This document shows, piece after piece, positions 30,971 to 40,068 of a stretch of 40,462 bases of DNA. The position numbers and the translations under genes are program-made. Below the pieces are notes generated by a model. The model was not told where the DNA came from. It saw nothing but the letters and a program-made list of their open reading frames with translations, and searched no databases. Origin of the DNA: Clostridia bacterium (GTDB taxonomy: Bacteria > Bacillota > DTU086); contig JAAYIF010000029.1 of the NCBI GenBank assembly GCA_012523575.1, forward strand, positions 1-40,462, in the 5' to 3' direction. Each line of letters starts with the position of its first letter. The first letter of the stretch is position 1.

Positions 30971-33610
30971 CTACAAGTTGCAGGGCTCCATATCATACCA
31001 GTTATCCCCATATTTTACATCTACCACCAGGGGGACGCTGAGCTTGTACGCTCCTTCCATTTCTTTTTTAATCAATTGAGCTGTCTCATGCAGTTCTTCT
31101 TTGGGAACTTCAAAAATAAGCTCATCATGAACCTGCAGCACCATTTCTCCTTTTAACCCCTTTTTCTCTATTTCCTCATCTAATCTAAGCATGGCAATTT
31201 TGATTATATCCGCGGCACTGCCCTGTATGGGGGTATTGATTGCGGTACGCTCCCCAAACCCCCTAACATTTCTGTTTTTACTGAATAATTCGGGAATATA
31301 ACGCCTCCTGTTAAGGAGAGTGGTAACGTATCCCTTTTCTTTAGCTTCCATAACAATTTTTTTCATATATGCCTTAACCCCTGGATACCTCTGAAAATAC
31401 TTTTCAATATAGCTTTTGGCCTCCTGCCGTGAAATATCCAGATCCCTGGCCAGGCCAAAATCGCTAATGCCGTAAATTATTCCAAAGTTAACCGCCTTAG
31501 CCATGCGCCTCAAATTGCTGTCAACATCTTTTATGTCTACTCCGAAAACCTCGGAAGCAGTTCTGGCGTGAATATCCTCGCCGTTAATAAAAGCTGTTCT
31601 TAAGTTTTCGTCCCCTGAAAGATGGGCCATAACCCTTAGCTCAATCTGAGAATAATCGGCTGCTAGGATAAACCAACCTTTATTTTTGGGGATAAATAGC
31701 TTTCTAATTTTTCTGCCCATTTCAAGCCTTACAGGAATATTCTGCAGATTGGGCTCCGAACTGCTCAGCCTTCCGGTAGCAGTAATGGTCTGGTTAAAAG
31801 TTGTATGGACCCTTCCGGTCTTTTCGTCCACCAATTTGTCCAGTCCGTCCAAATAGGTTGACTTTAGCTTCATCAGATGTCTGTAGTGTAATATTTTTTT
31901 TGCAATTTCGTGATGTTCACTGAGCTCTTCCAGAACATCGGCATCCGTTGAATAGCCTGTTTTGGTACGCTTGATTACGGGCAGTTTCAATTTTTCAAAG
32001 AGGATATACCCCAGCTGTTTAGGTGAGTTAATGTTAAATTCTTCCCCTGTCAGTTCATAAATTTCTGCAGATAATCCTTCAATTTCTTCAGCAAATTCCC
32101 GGGACATTTCCTTTAATTTTTCCCTATCCAGGGCCACACCGGATATCTCCATTTTGGCAAGGATGCGAGCCAGGGGCAGCTCCAAATCATAATAAAGGCT
32201 TTCCATCTGTGCTATCTTCAGCCTGTTAACAAGTTCTTCCTTGAGCTCTAACAATATTCCCGCATAATAAGCCGCCTTCAAACCGGGGTTCCCCGGTTCA
32301 ACTACTGTAATATCCAGATATTCCAGGGCTAAAGTCTGCAAATCATACCCCGAAGCAGAAGGATTAAGAAGATATGCCGCAATCATAATATCATCAGGTA
32401 CTAAATTTATCTCTATCCCCTTCACCATTAAAACGGCAATGGTTTTTTTGCTGTCGTAGAGAGTGATCTCTAAATCCCGGTTTACAAACAGGGGTTGTAG
32501 AGTTTTTAGTACTTTCTCTTCATGCAAGTTATCACTGTCCGTAAAATTTAATGCGTAGGACTTTCCCTCCACTGAGAGCCCAATGCCTTTTATCCTTGTT
32601 TGAAAATGGGAAGTGCCTTCAAAAATAAAATGCATTGAAGCTTTTCCGCTTTCCAGCACCTTTTCAACAATCTGGGCCAATTTTTGAACGGTGGTTATTT
32701 CTTCTACGCTATCCAGCCCGGCTTCATTTTTACTTATATCTTCCCCTTTCATTTCTTCAAGAACTTCCTTGGTAAGCTTGCGGAAATCCAGCTCATCAAA
32801 AATTTTTAGAAGCCTGTCATAATCAGGATCAGTATATCTACACTCGAGAATATCCATATCCAGTTCAAGATCAATACGTATCTCAGCCAGCATTCTACTT
32901 AAAAGGAGCTGTTCTTGATGCTGCTGAATTTTTTCTGCATGTTTTTTGGAAAGATTATTTAGATTTTTTAAAAGGTTGTTAATGCTGTCATATTCACCGA
33001 TAAGTTTCAATGCCGTTTTTTCTCCTATTCCGGGCACTCCGGGAATATTATCCGAAGCATCACCCATTAAGGCCTTAACATCCACAAGCTGTTCCGGATT
33101 TAAATTGTATTTTTCTTTTACCCTTTCAAGGTCAAAGGTCTCCATCTGGGATATTCCCCTACGGGTAAGCATCACGGTGGTTTTAGGGGAAACAAGCTGC
33201 AGTGCATCGCTGTCACCGGTTACAATCATGACTTGTAAACCCTTTTCTTCAGCCTTTTTAGCCAGAGTCCCCAATATGTCATCTGCTTCATAGCCTTCTT
33301 GTTCAACAATTTTTATGTTTAACGCTTCTAAAATATCTTTAACTAAAATAAACTGATGTCTGAGTTCTTCGGGCATTGGTTTTCTTTGAGCTTTATATTC
33401 TTCAAATTCATCGTGGCGAAAAGTTTTTCCTTTGTCAAAAGCAACAGCAATATAATCAGGTTTTTCTTCTTTCAAAAGCTTAAAAAGCATATTCGTAAAC
33501 CCCAAAACTGCATTGGTAAATACACCGCGCCTGTTGCTCAACAAAGGCAGGGCGTGAAAAGCTCTATGCACAAGGCTATTGCCATCCAAAAGCATTACTC
33601 GGTCACCCAT
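30971..33610 (-). CDS. polA: DNA polymerase I
   Basis: An 879-residue repair polymerase. The N-terminal part (about 1-290) is the 5'-3' exonuclease ('LLDGNSLVHRAFHA', 'GYEADDILGT', 'GVPGIGEKTA'). The middle is a degenerate 3'-5' exonuclease domain: 'MHFIFEGTS' lacks the first catalytic Asp. The polymerase has motif A 'DYSQIELR' near 651, motif B 'KAVNFGIIYG' near 703 and motif C 'VHDELIFE' near 827. The ATG at 33610 follows AGGAGG; the longer frame from 33637 is upstream of this site. It heads the polA-mutM-coaE run. Confidence 0.96.
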   Translation of the reverse strand: MGDRVMLLDGNSLVHRAFHALPLLSNRRGVFTNAVLGFTNMLFKLLKEEKPDYIAVAFDKGKTFRHDEFEEYKAQRKPMPEELRHQFILVKDILEALNIKIVEQEGYEADDILGTLAKKAEEKGLQVMIVTGDSDALQLVSPKTTVMLTRRGISQMETFDLERVKEKYNLNPEQLVDVKALMGDASDNIPGVPGIGEKTALKLIGEYDSINNLLKNLNNLSKKHAEKIQQHQEQLLLSRMLAEIRIDLELDMDILECRYTDPDYDRLLKIFDELDFRKLTKEVLEEMKGEDISKNEAGLDSVEEITTVQKLAQIVEKVLESGKASMHFIFEGTSHFQTRIKGIGLSVEGKSYALNFTDSDNLHEEKVLKTLQPLFVNRDLEITLYDSKKTIAVLMVKGIEINLVPDDIMIAAYLLNPSASGYDLQTLALEYLDITVVEPGNPGLKAAYYAGILLELKEELVNRLKIAQMESLYYDLELPLARILAKMEISGVALDREKLKEMSREFAEEIEGLSAEIYELTGEEFNINSPKQLGYILFEKLKLPVIKRTKTGYSTDADVLEELSEHHEIAKKILHYRHLMKLKSTYLDGLDKLVDEKTGRVHTTFNQTITATGRLSSSEPNLQNIPVRLEMGRKIRKLFIPKNKGWFILAADYSQIELRVMAHLSGDENLRTAFINGEDIHARTASEVFGVDIKDVDSNLRRMAKAVNFGIIYGISDFGLARDLDISRQEAKSYIEKYFQRYPGVKAYMKKIVMEAKEKGYVTTLLNRRRYIPELFSKNRNVRGFGERTAINTPIQGSAADIIKIAMLRLDEEIEKKGLKGEMVLQVHDELIFEVPKEELHETAQLIKKEMEGAYKLSVPLVVDVKYGDNWYDMEPCNL

Positions 33611-33972
33611 TTTTATCCCTCCTGCCAAAAGCAGCAATTTTTTCGATACTTTTGCCGGACCGCAAAAAATCGCAACGTTGCCTTACCCTGAATTAAAAAA
33701 CCGCAGCAGCAATGACGCTTCCAGCATTAATATCTCCTTTAACCGTTTTGTTTTTCAAAAGTTCGGTAACGCCAAAGTTTTTCCCTGCTTATATAAATTT
33801 TTCCCATATAAACAAATAACTTCCCACACCACTGGGATATGGTAGAATTATTAAAATATATCCGCTGAAATTTTTGTTTTTTTATAAACATAGGTACCTT
33901 TATTAGCATAAATTAAATATATTATTAATTAAAGAAAAAGGCATTTAAATTATTTCAAAGAGGTGTGGCAGT
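33611..33972. other. Intergenic region between divergent polA and mgtC
   Basis: Contains no gene. Both divergent promoters must lie here; the sequence is AT-rich with several possible -10 elements but no clean pair, so none is called. No hairpin with a U-tract is seen. Confidence 0.6.
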
Positions 33973-34464
33973 TTGCTCCTTTCCCATAAAGAAATTATAA
34001 TCAGGCTTTTTGTTGCTCTACTGGTGGGAGCCGTTCTGGGCATTGAACGAACCAAAGCAAGAAAACCTGCAGGGGTAAGAACCCATGCCCTGGTATGCAT
34101 AACTTCAACCATGATTTCCATAATATCCGCTTATGGATTTGGAGAATTCGGCGACCATAGAGTAATCTCCATGGATCCAGCCCGTTTAATAGTAGGTATC
34201 ATTACGGGGATAGGATTTTTAGGAGCAGGTATTATCTGGAAGGATACCAGCCGGGGAGATGTCAGGGGATTGACCACCGCTGCAAATATCTGGGCATCAG
34301 CAGCGCTGGGAATTGCCATAGGATTGGGACATTATTTTCTGGTTCTGTGCACTGTTATGGCAATATTCATAGCCCTCCGACTAGGTGTAATACTAGTAAA
34401 TATCGGCCTAATAAAATACGATATGGAGGACAGAAAAAGGGTTCTTGACAGTTCTAGGGATTAA
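33973..34464 (+). CDS. MgtC/SapB-family membrane protein
   Basis: A 163-residue protein with about four hydrophobic helices and the family motifs 'GAVLGIERTKARKPAGVRTHALVCI', 'GIGFLGAGIIW' and 'VRGLTTAANIWASAALG'. Homologues affect magnesium adaptation or F-type ATPase control; in Firmicutes the role is unproven. The start is TTG with GAGGTG seven bases before. It is divergent from polA. Confidence 0.9.
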   Translation: MLLSHKEIIIRLFVALLVGAVLGIERTKARKPAGVRTHALVCITSTMISIISAYGFGEFGDHRVISMDPARLIVGIITGIGFLGAGIIWKDTSRGDVRGLTTAANIWASAALGIAIGLGHYFLVLCTVMAIFIALRLGVILVNIGLIKYDMEDRKRVLDSSRD

Positions 34465-34525
34465 ATTATCCTTTTAGGCTGTCTAATACACAAAAATATG
34501 CCCTACGACCCATTTTCCCATACCG

Positions 34526-34554
34526 TTGACTTCAACTTAGAATTTTGTTATTAT
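34526..34554 (+). promoter_or_regulatory. Promoter of tRNA-Leu(CAA)
   Basis: A -35 TTGACT (34526-34531) and a -10 TATTAT (34549-34554) are separated by 17 bp. The tRNA begins 27 bp downstream. A second TTGACG near 34560 is not paired with a good -10. Confidence 0.85.
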
Positions 34555-34580
34555 TTGTGTTGACGATAGAAGAATAATGT

Positions 34581-34667
<87 letters not shown>

Positions 34668-34682
34668 GTGAAAAAAACTATA

Positions 34683-34736
34683 CCCTGCAAGCCGTTGACA
34701 CTGTTAACTTACAGGCTATGCGGGGTTTTATTTTAA
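34683..34736 (+). terminator. Terminator of tRNA-Leu(CAA)
   Basis: A stem (34683-34693 CCCTGCAAGCC with 34714-34725) is followed by a T-rich tract; an inner GTT...AAC pair extends it. It lies about 15 bp after the tRNA. Confidence 0.75.
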
Positions 34737-34816
34737 ACACAAAATAACACAACCGTAACCCAACCGGAAAAAAGCGGAAATGCTCCCGCTATTTAATCAA
34801 AGGATTTAGCAAAAAC

Positions 34817-35206
34817 CTACATAAATTTTAATATCATAAAGGGAAGATACTTTTCTATAGCTTCTACTGGGTTCGAAATAATATATTCTTTATCTGCAAT
34901 TGCTTTCTCCAATACGCTACGCTCCGTTACAAAGTAAGGCCTTATTATAATACCGAAGGGATGATGTAGCTCTGAAGAGAGTACCCCTTTTTCCACTTCA
35001 GTGATGTCGGTCCCTTCAATATGAAAAGTGTATTCTGCAGCTTTTTCGCCTTTTTCTGTTATTTGAATACCAATCTTGTTTCTTTGTCCCTTAAAAAATT
35101 TTTCAAACAATGCCATAAACTGCGGATACTTCTGGGCAAAGGACTTCACAGCTCGCTTCTTTAAAGGTAGAAGTCCCTCCATAATAAGACGATCAATATC
35201 GTTCAT
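34817..35206 (-). CDS. Small unknown protein
   Basis: About 129 residues with a helical N-terminus (MNDIDRLIMEGLLPLKKRAV) and a beta-rich C-terminus. No domain is recognised; a lipid- or sterol-binding-like fold is a vague possibility. The ATG at 35206 follows AAAGGAGG by six bases; a longer frame to 35272 lacks such a site. It ends 93 bp after the TPP enzyme stop. Confidence 0.7.
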   Translation of the reverse strand: MNDIDRLIMEGLLPLKKRAVKSFAQKYPQFMALFEKFFKGQRNKIGIQITEKGEKAAEYTFHIEGTDITEVEKGVLSSELHHPFGIIIRPYFVTERSVLEKAIADKEYIISNPVEAIEKYLPFMILKFM

Positions 35207-35299
35207 TAGAAACCTCCTTTCAAAATTAGCTAAACATTTAATGCTAAAGTACTGTTGATTCTGCACATACAAAACCCATTACAAGTTTTATATATCCAA

Positions 35300-36967
35300 T
35301 TAAATTGAAATAAATGTGGGTTTAAGATTTTTGGACTTAAAGGTATTAACCGTACCCATTAAACGCGAAAGTTCGGGCGCAGGAACTGCCGCTGTAGGAA
35401 CTTCAATTAAAATTGGTTCATTGGCGTGAATTCCTTCACTTATTAACAGCTCCAATTCCTCGGCTTTTTTTATGACAACGGCTTTTACTCCGACGGCATT
35501 GGCTATCCTTGCAAAATCCACATCTGAAAATGTAATCCCCGTAAGGCTATATCCCTCCAAAAGCTGCTTGTAGCCCTCTAAAGCCCAGGATACATTTTTT
35601 ACGGCAATAATCAAAACGGGTAGTTGATACTGTGCAGCTGTAGCCAGTTCTCCTAAAAGCTGCATCAGTCCTCCGTCACCGCATAGTGCAACTAGGGGCC
35701 TTTGGGGTTGTGCTGTTTTTATTCCTAGGGCTGCGGGAAGGGCAAAACCCATTATGCGCCACATACCAGATAAAATAATGTCCTGATTTGATGCCCGAAA
35801 GTTAGATACAAACCATAAAGTATGGTTCCCGGTATCAACGGTTATCACGGCATTTTTGGGCACAACCTTTTCCAGAGCAAGCATTAGACGGGCGGGATGA
35901 ATGGGATAGCCGTTCTCTGTTTCAAAACTGTTAATAAAGCTTTCCCGCTGTTTATGTGCATTTTTTATTTCTTCTACCCATTTTTCATCGGCCTTCACGG
36001 TTAATTCTTGTTCTATGGCAGGAATAATTTCCTTTAGATCACCCATTACAGCCATATCAATCCTCTTGCCCATACCCAGATGCTGGGCATTAATATCAAT
36101 TTGGATAACCTTTGCAGCAGGTGGCACAAATTTTTCAGGCCACCAGGTTGAACCTGCAATTATTATCAAATCTGCTTCCTGTATAATTTTAAAAGCCATT
36201 TCGTTTCCGGCTTCCCCCAACACACCGATTACGTGGGGATTATATTCGGAAACAGCCCCCTTTGCCACGGAAGTTACAATAATACCCGCTCCAATCCTTT
36301 TTGCAAAGGCAGCTATTTCTTCACCCATTCCTTTAATTCCATATCCTGCAATGATTACAGTTCTTTTTGACCTGCTTATCAGCTCACAGGCTTTCTTTAT
36401 CAAACTGAAATCAACCTTTGGGGTAGATATACTGATTACGGGTCCCGGCAGAATTTGGCCCGTAAACTTCATTTTTTGCAGGTCCACGGGAACTGAAAGA
36501 TGAACGGCTTTCCTTTCAGATAAGGCTTTTTTTACCAAAATCTCTAATATTCTACCCGTTTGTTCCGGAACAGTGAGAGTTGCCGTATAAGCAGAAGCCT
36601 CATTAAATATTGCATTTTGATTGCTGCTTTGATTATATGTGGTAAAAAGTCTCTCCCTGGGAACTTGTCCAGTAATTGCAATTAAAGGAATCCCGTCATT
36701 GGTGGCATCAAATAAACCGTTAAGGAGGTTTATCGAACCAGGGCCTGCGTCAGCAATGCATAGAGCTGGTTTGCCCATAATTTTTCCGTATCCCGAAGAC
36801 ATATAAGCCGCTGCAGCTTCATTTCTAACGCAATAAAATTTCATTTTATTATTGTGTTCTATGGCTTCCAAAAAAGGGAAAACACTGTCTCCCGGAAGGC
36901 CAAAGGCAGTGTCTATTCCCCATTCAATGAGCTGTCTGACTATAAAATCTGCCACAGTAAGCTGCAT
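35300..36967 (-). CDS. TPP-dependent pyruvate oxidase / acetolactate synthase-like enzyme
   Basis: A 555-residue thiamine enzyme of the POX/AHAS family. The activating Glu is at 50 ('YCVRNEAAAAYM'), and the TPP site GDG is near 430 ('CGDGGLMQLLG') with 'AVKN' after it. The length and the order of PYR, central and PP domains fit pyruvate oxidase, acetolactate synthase or a related decarboxylase. Which substrate it uses is not visible. The ATG has GAAGGTGG upstream. It follows the small zinc-ribbon gene by 21 bp. Confidence 0.88.
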   Translation of the reverse strand: MQLTVADFIVRQLIEWGIDTAFGLPGDSVFPFLEAIEHNNKMKFYCVRNEAAAAYMSSGYGKIMGKPALCIADAGPGSINLLNGLFDATNDGIPLIAITGQVPRERLFTTYNQSSNQNAIFNEASAYTATLTVPEQTGRILEILVKKALSERKAVHLSVPVDLQKMKFTGQILPGPVISISTPKVDFSLIKKACELISRSKRTVIIAGYGIKGMGEEIAAFAKRIGAGIIVTSVAKGAVSEYNPHVIGVLGEAGNEMAFKIIQEADLIIIAGSTWWPEKFVPPAAKVIQIDINAQHLGMGKRIDMAVMGDLKEIIPAIEQELTVKADEKWVEEIKNAHKQRESFINSFETENGYPIHPARLMLALEKVVPKNAVITVDTGNHTLWFVSNFRASNQDIILSGMWRIMGFALPAALGIKTAQPQRPLVALCGDGGLMQLLGELATAAQYQLPVLIIAVKNVSWALEGYKQLLEGYSLTGITFSDVDFARIANAVGVKAVVIKKAEELELLISEGIHANEPILIEVPTAAVPAPELSRLMGTVNTFKSKNLKPTFISI

Positions 36968-36988
36968 ATATCCACCTTCTTTTTTTAT

Positions 36989-37195
36989 TTAAAGCATGGC
37001 AAATTCAAAATAAAGCACGGAATGTCCCGGGGAAGCTTCCACCCAGCCGAGAAATTCCCCACATTTTGGACACTCCACGGCTTTTCTGCCCTGGAAATAT
37101 TTTTTGCATACCGGTTTTATATAGCAATACAAAAGAATATGTTTTTTACACCATTTACAGTAAATAAAATGTTTTGTTCTACCCAATCCTTCCAA
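36989..37195 (-). CDS. Small zinc-ribbon protein
   Basis: About 68 residues with paired cysteines, 'CKWCKKH' and 'CPKCGEF', as in a zinc ribbon. The function is unknown. TTG at 37195 follows GGGGGAG by six bases; an ATG at 37210 is an alternative that has almost no spacing to its site. It lies 21 bp upstream of the TPP enzyme and probably in its operon, so it may act on that enzyme or on its regulation. Confidence 0.55.
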   Translation of the reverse strand: MEGLGRTKHFIYCKWCKKHILLYCYIKPVCKKYFQGRKAVECPKCGEFLGWVEASPGHSVLYFEFAML

Positions 37196-37307
37196 ATTTC
37201 TCTCCCCCATTCCCTTATTTTTTTAAATTTGTTTGGGGAAGCATTAACCATCCTACCCATTTGACTATAAATTATTCTCTGAGAAGTACGGAGGTGCTTA
37301 AAAATTT

Positions 37308-37397
37308 TAAAAATAAAAAAGAGTCTGCTCAATCCATAAGCCAACCAATCCGCACACCGGATTTGGGATTGTAAAGGCCTATGCTGTTTGCAGACTC
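37308..37397 (-). terminator. Long nested hairpin terminator or structured RNA
   Basis: Three nested stems: GAGTCTGC (37321-37328 with 37390-37397), CATAAGCC (37335-37342 with 37376-37383, one wobble) and CCAATCCG (37345-37352 with 37358-37366, one bulge). On the minus strand they are followed by T6 and more T-rich sequence. It lies 28 bp after the oxidoreductase stop. The stems alone form a hairpin of about 77 bases, much longer than the other terminators here, so a small RNA is possible. Confidence 0.75.
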
Positions 37398-37424
37398 AAA
37401 GAATTATATATTAAGTAATAAAAA

Positions 37425-39215
37425 TTATTTTTTCACCAGCTTAAGCATTTCCTCACTTCCTACAGAACCCAGTGGCATCGCTGTATTTTTTAGATAGGTG
37501 TTTTCAAGGCATGACCAGTTTTTCGGGGAAATCATTTCCTTTAAGTTTTCAATCCTCCCGGATTTTTTTAGTAAATCATAAATTAACTGCCAGATACAAT
37601 CTTCCTCTCTGTCAATTTCACACCACCCTTCGGCTGAACTGCCTCCGCAAGGGCCGTTGGAAGAATTCTTATTGCACCTTATAACGGGACATAATCCCCC
37701 GGTAATATGAATGGTGCAGTCATCTCCGCAGATAAAGCAGTTCCCGCAGTTAAGACATCTCCGGGCCTCAGCAACTGCCTCCTCTACAGTTAAACCGTAT
37801 TTTTCCTCTCTAAAATCTTCCTTTCGGACTTCCGCTTCCGGCCTTTGGGGAACATGCCGCTCATAATCATAAATAGGAATGCCCTCGGGCACCTGTATTA
37901 CCCGATGCTGTTTTATTCTTCCCTCTTTTAAATTCTTGCCGGAAATATATCTATGAATGGATTCCGCTGCCTCATGACCTGCATTTACCGCTTCAACTAT
38001 GGATTTGGGACCGCTTACAACGTCACCGCAGGCAAAGATTCCCGAACGGCCTGTCTCCAGCGTTATTTCATCCACTCTAATTAATCTACCATTGGATAGT
38101 TCTATTCCTTCCACGGAATTAAGAAAATCCAGGTCTGCTGTCTGTCCCACGGCAATGATAACTGTGTCAGCTTCTATTATCCTTTGGGACCCCTCCACAA
38201 AAACAGGGTTGAATTTTCCATTCTCATCATAAACTGAAGCAGCTTTTAACATTTCCACCCCGACTACTTTGCCCAATTCATTTCCTATAATTCTCTTTGG
38301 CCCCAAACAGTTTAAAACTTTTAATCCCTCTTCCACTGCTGCTTCTATCTCCCAGGGATGAGCGGGCATTTCTTCCCTCTTCTCCAAACAGGCAAGGGTA
38401 ACCCTTTCTGCACCCAATCGGAAAGAAGTCCTGGCAACATCTATGGCAACATTTCCCCCTCCAATTACCAAAACGTTTTCGCCAATAGGAGGGAGATATT
38501 CCGATTTAGCCCTTCTTAAAAAATCAAGTCCCCAGTAAACCCATTCATTTTCTAATCCTTCAAGTTTCAACATTGCACTTTTTTGTGTCCCCGCAGCAAT
38601 AAGTACAGCATCAAAATACATTTCAAGCTCTCGTAGAGTAATGTCTGTGCCAACCTCTGTGTTCACTTTAATCTCTATACCAATATCAAGAATATCGTTG
38701 ATATCCCGTTCCACCACCTTTTCCGGCAACCTGTAAAAGGGTATGGCAGCCCTCAACATTCCCCCCGGCTTATTTTCCTTCTCAAAAACCACAACTCTAT
38801 ATCCCTTTCTCCGCAGGTCGTAAGCTGCAGTTAAGCCCGCCGGGCCGGAACCAATAATCGCTACACTATGGTGAAACAAATCTTCAACAATAGGTTTAGG
38901 GTTATCCTTACGCCTTCCATAATCTGCGGCAGCTCTCTTTAAAGCAGCTATGGATACCGGTTTGTCATGGGTACCGCGGTTGCACTCCGTTTCACACGGA
39001 TGATGGCAAATGCGGCCGCAAATGCCGGGGAAGGGCATTCTTTGACGTATCACTTCCAAGGCTTCTTTAAATTTACCCTGGGCAATTAACGCCACATACG
39101 CTGCAGCGTTAACCCCCGCAGGGCAAGCGCTTCTGCAAGGAGGTTCTCCATCTCTTTTTATAAATAAACTTTCTGAAGGAACATTTTTGTCGTCCAGTTT
39201 ATAGCAGACCGGCAA
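37425..39215 (-). CDS. FAD/Fe-S oxidoreductase fused to a MetV-like (MTHFR C-terminal) domain
   Basis: A 596-residue cytoplasmic protein. The N-terminus is a GltD-type iron-sulfur domain (C27, C31, C66, C70, C74, C78), followed by the FAD site 'GSGPAG' (122-127) and a second NAD(P) site 'VIGGGNVAID'. Near 483-500 there is a ferredoxin-like cysteine cluster (CLNCGNC, FICGDDC). From about 508 to the end it matches the MTHFR C-terminal family: 'CPVIRC', 'NGPCGG' (520-525), 'GWCEID' and 'CIWQLIYDLLKKSGRIE'. That domain binds a cofactor or zinc in the MetV subunit of acetogenic methylene-THF reductases. The start is TTG. The fusion suggests electron transfer from NAD(P)H toward C1 metabolism. Confidence 0.88.
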   Translation of the reverse strand: MPVCYKLDDKNVPSESLFIKRDGEPPCRSACPAGVNAAAYVALIAQGKFKEALEVIRQRMPFPGICGRICHHPCETECNRGTHDKPVSIAALKRAAADYGRRKDNPKPIVEDLFHHSVAIIGSGPAGLTAAYDLRRKGYRVVVFEKENKPGGMLRAAIPFYRLPEKVVERDINDILDIGIEIKVNTEVGTDITLRELEMYFDAVLIAAGTQKSAMLKLEGLENEWVYWGLDFLRRAKSEYLPPIGENVLVIGGGNVAIDVARTSFRLGAERVTLACLEKREEMPAHPWEIEAAVEEGLKVLNCLGPKRIIGNELGKVVGVEMLKAASVYDENGKFNPVFVEGSQRIIEADTVIIAVGQTADLDFLNSVEGIELSNGRLIRVDEITLETGRSGIFACGDVVSGPKSIVEAVNAGHEAAESIHRYISGKNLKEGRIKQHRVIQVPEGIPIYDYERHVPQRPEAEVRKEDFREEKYGLTVEEAVAEARRCLNCGNCFICGDDCTIHITGGLCPVIRCNKNSSNGPCGGSSAEGWCEIDREEDCIWQLIYDLLKKSGRIENLKEMISPKNWSCLENTYLKNTAMPLGSVGSEEMLKLVKK

Positions 39216-39378
39216 TGGAAATTAACCCCCAATCAATAAGTTTTTGTCTGCCTGGATTATAATTTTTCAGTATTGTATCAGAAAAAGGGGTATAATTCTA
39301 TTTGTGTTTAAATTTTATCAAACATAAATAAAAAATATTGCTTCTCCGGCAGTATAAAGGGTTTCTTCTTTTAAACTA

Positions 39379-39387
39379 TGATATAAT
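39379..39387 (+). promoter_or_regulatory. Extended -10 promoter of the small gene at 39454
   Basis: TGATATAAT contains a perfect -10 TATAAT (39382-39387) preceded by the TGn element of an extended -10, which can replace a weak -35. It lies about 65 bp before the gene. Confidence 0.6.
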
Positions 39388-39453
39388 ATACAAGGTTATA
39401 TATGCGAAAGCAAAAATAGGATTTAACAAAAAACAGAATCTAATAGGAAAGGA

Positions 39454-39654
39454 ATGTATAAGTTGGAAGAAAGAAAATTTGTAGTTGCCATGCTCCAGGA
39501 CGAAACTTGGTATTTTTACAAGGAAGGGAACTGGACAGAAGATGTTAATGAAGCTAATTTATTTAACAAGGAAACAGCACTGCCCCTATGTGAAGAATTA
39601 TTTAAATGCAATCCCAATGTAGTGGTTTTCAGCTCCAGGTTGTTTGGTCTATAA
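39454..39654 (+). CDS. Small unknown protein
   Basis: A 66-residue protein with no recognised domain; 'MLQDETWYFYKEGNW' is its most distinctive segment. An AGGAAAGG lies one base before the ATG at 39454 and about ten bases before a TTG at 39463, so the start is uncertain. An extended -10 promoter precedes it. No terminator is seen before the next gene. Confidence 0.6.
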   Translation: MYKLEERKFVVAMLQDETWYFYKEGNWTEDVNEANLFNKETALPLCEELFKCNPNVVVFSSRLFGL

Positions 39655-39746
39655 AGCATCCCATTTTGTTTCATATTCATAATTTGGATTGAATATATTT
39701 ATATGGTAAAATATATCCAATAGCACAAATATTTGGGGAGGCTTCT

Positions 39747-40004
39747 ATGGCTAAGAAGAAAAAAAAGTCCAAACAGAAACAAAATAATGCACATATACCA
39801 CAAAGAGTCCCCTTTTGGGGAATGCTCGTTGCCGCCGTTATGGCACTGCTTATGGTAAATGTGGGTCTTGTTATGTTAGATAATCTTGGGGTTGAAAATG
39901 ATATGATAAGACTCATTGTGGTTATTATTCTGGCAATAGCCGCAGGGCTTTTGGCCCGGCCTCTTACCATAGCACTTCAAAGCCGTTTCAGAGGAGGAGG
40001 ATGA
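39747..40004 (+). CDS. Small two-helix membrane protein
   Basis: An 85-residue protein with a very basic N-terminus (AKKKKKSKQKQ) and two hydrophobic helices (about 25-45 and 53-75). No family is recognised. GGGGAGG lies five bases before the ATG. It is followed by the bidirectional terminator at 40036-40068. Confidence 0.75.
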   Translation: MAKKKKKSKQKQNNAHIPQRVPFWGMLVAAVMALLMVNVGLVMLDNLGVENDMIRLIVVIILAIAAGLLARPLTIALQSRFRGGG

Positions 40005-40035
40005 AGATAGCTATTTCCGTGGGGCAATGTCCCTT

Positions 40036-40068
40036 AAAAAGTCAGCCCGCTTCGTGGGCTGACTTTAT
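40036..40068. terminator. Bidirectional terminator
   Basis: An 8-bp perfect stem (40041-40048 GTCAGCCC with 40056-40063) with a 7-base loop has T-rich tracts on both strands. It lies between two convergent small genes. Confidence 0.9.

Noticed and set aside
34683-34760. The inverted repeat after tRNA-Leu(CAA) as a second attachment scar
   Set aside because: It is explained by a terminator; no tRNA fragment or integrase accompanies it.
37117-37344. A 75-residue minus-strand frame before the zinc-ribbon gene
   Set aside because: It runs through the nested hairpin and has no ribosome-binding site; the zinc-ribbon frame fits better.
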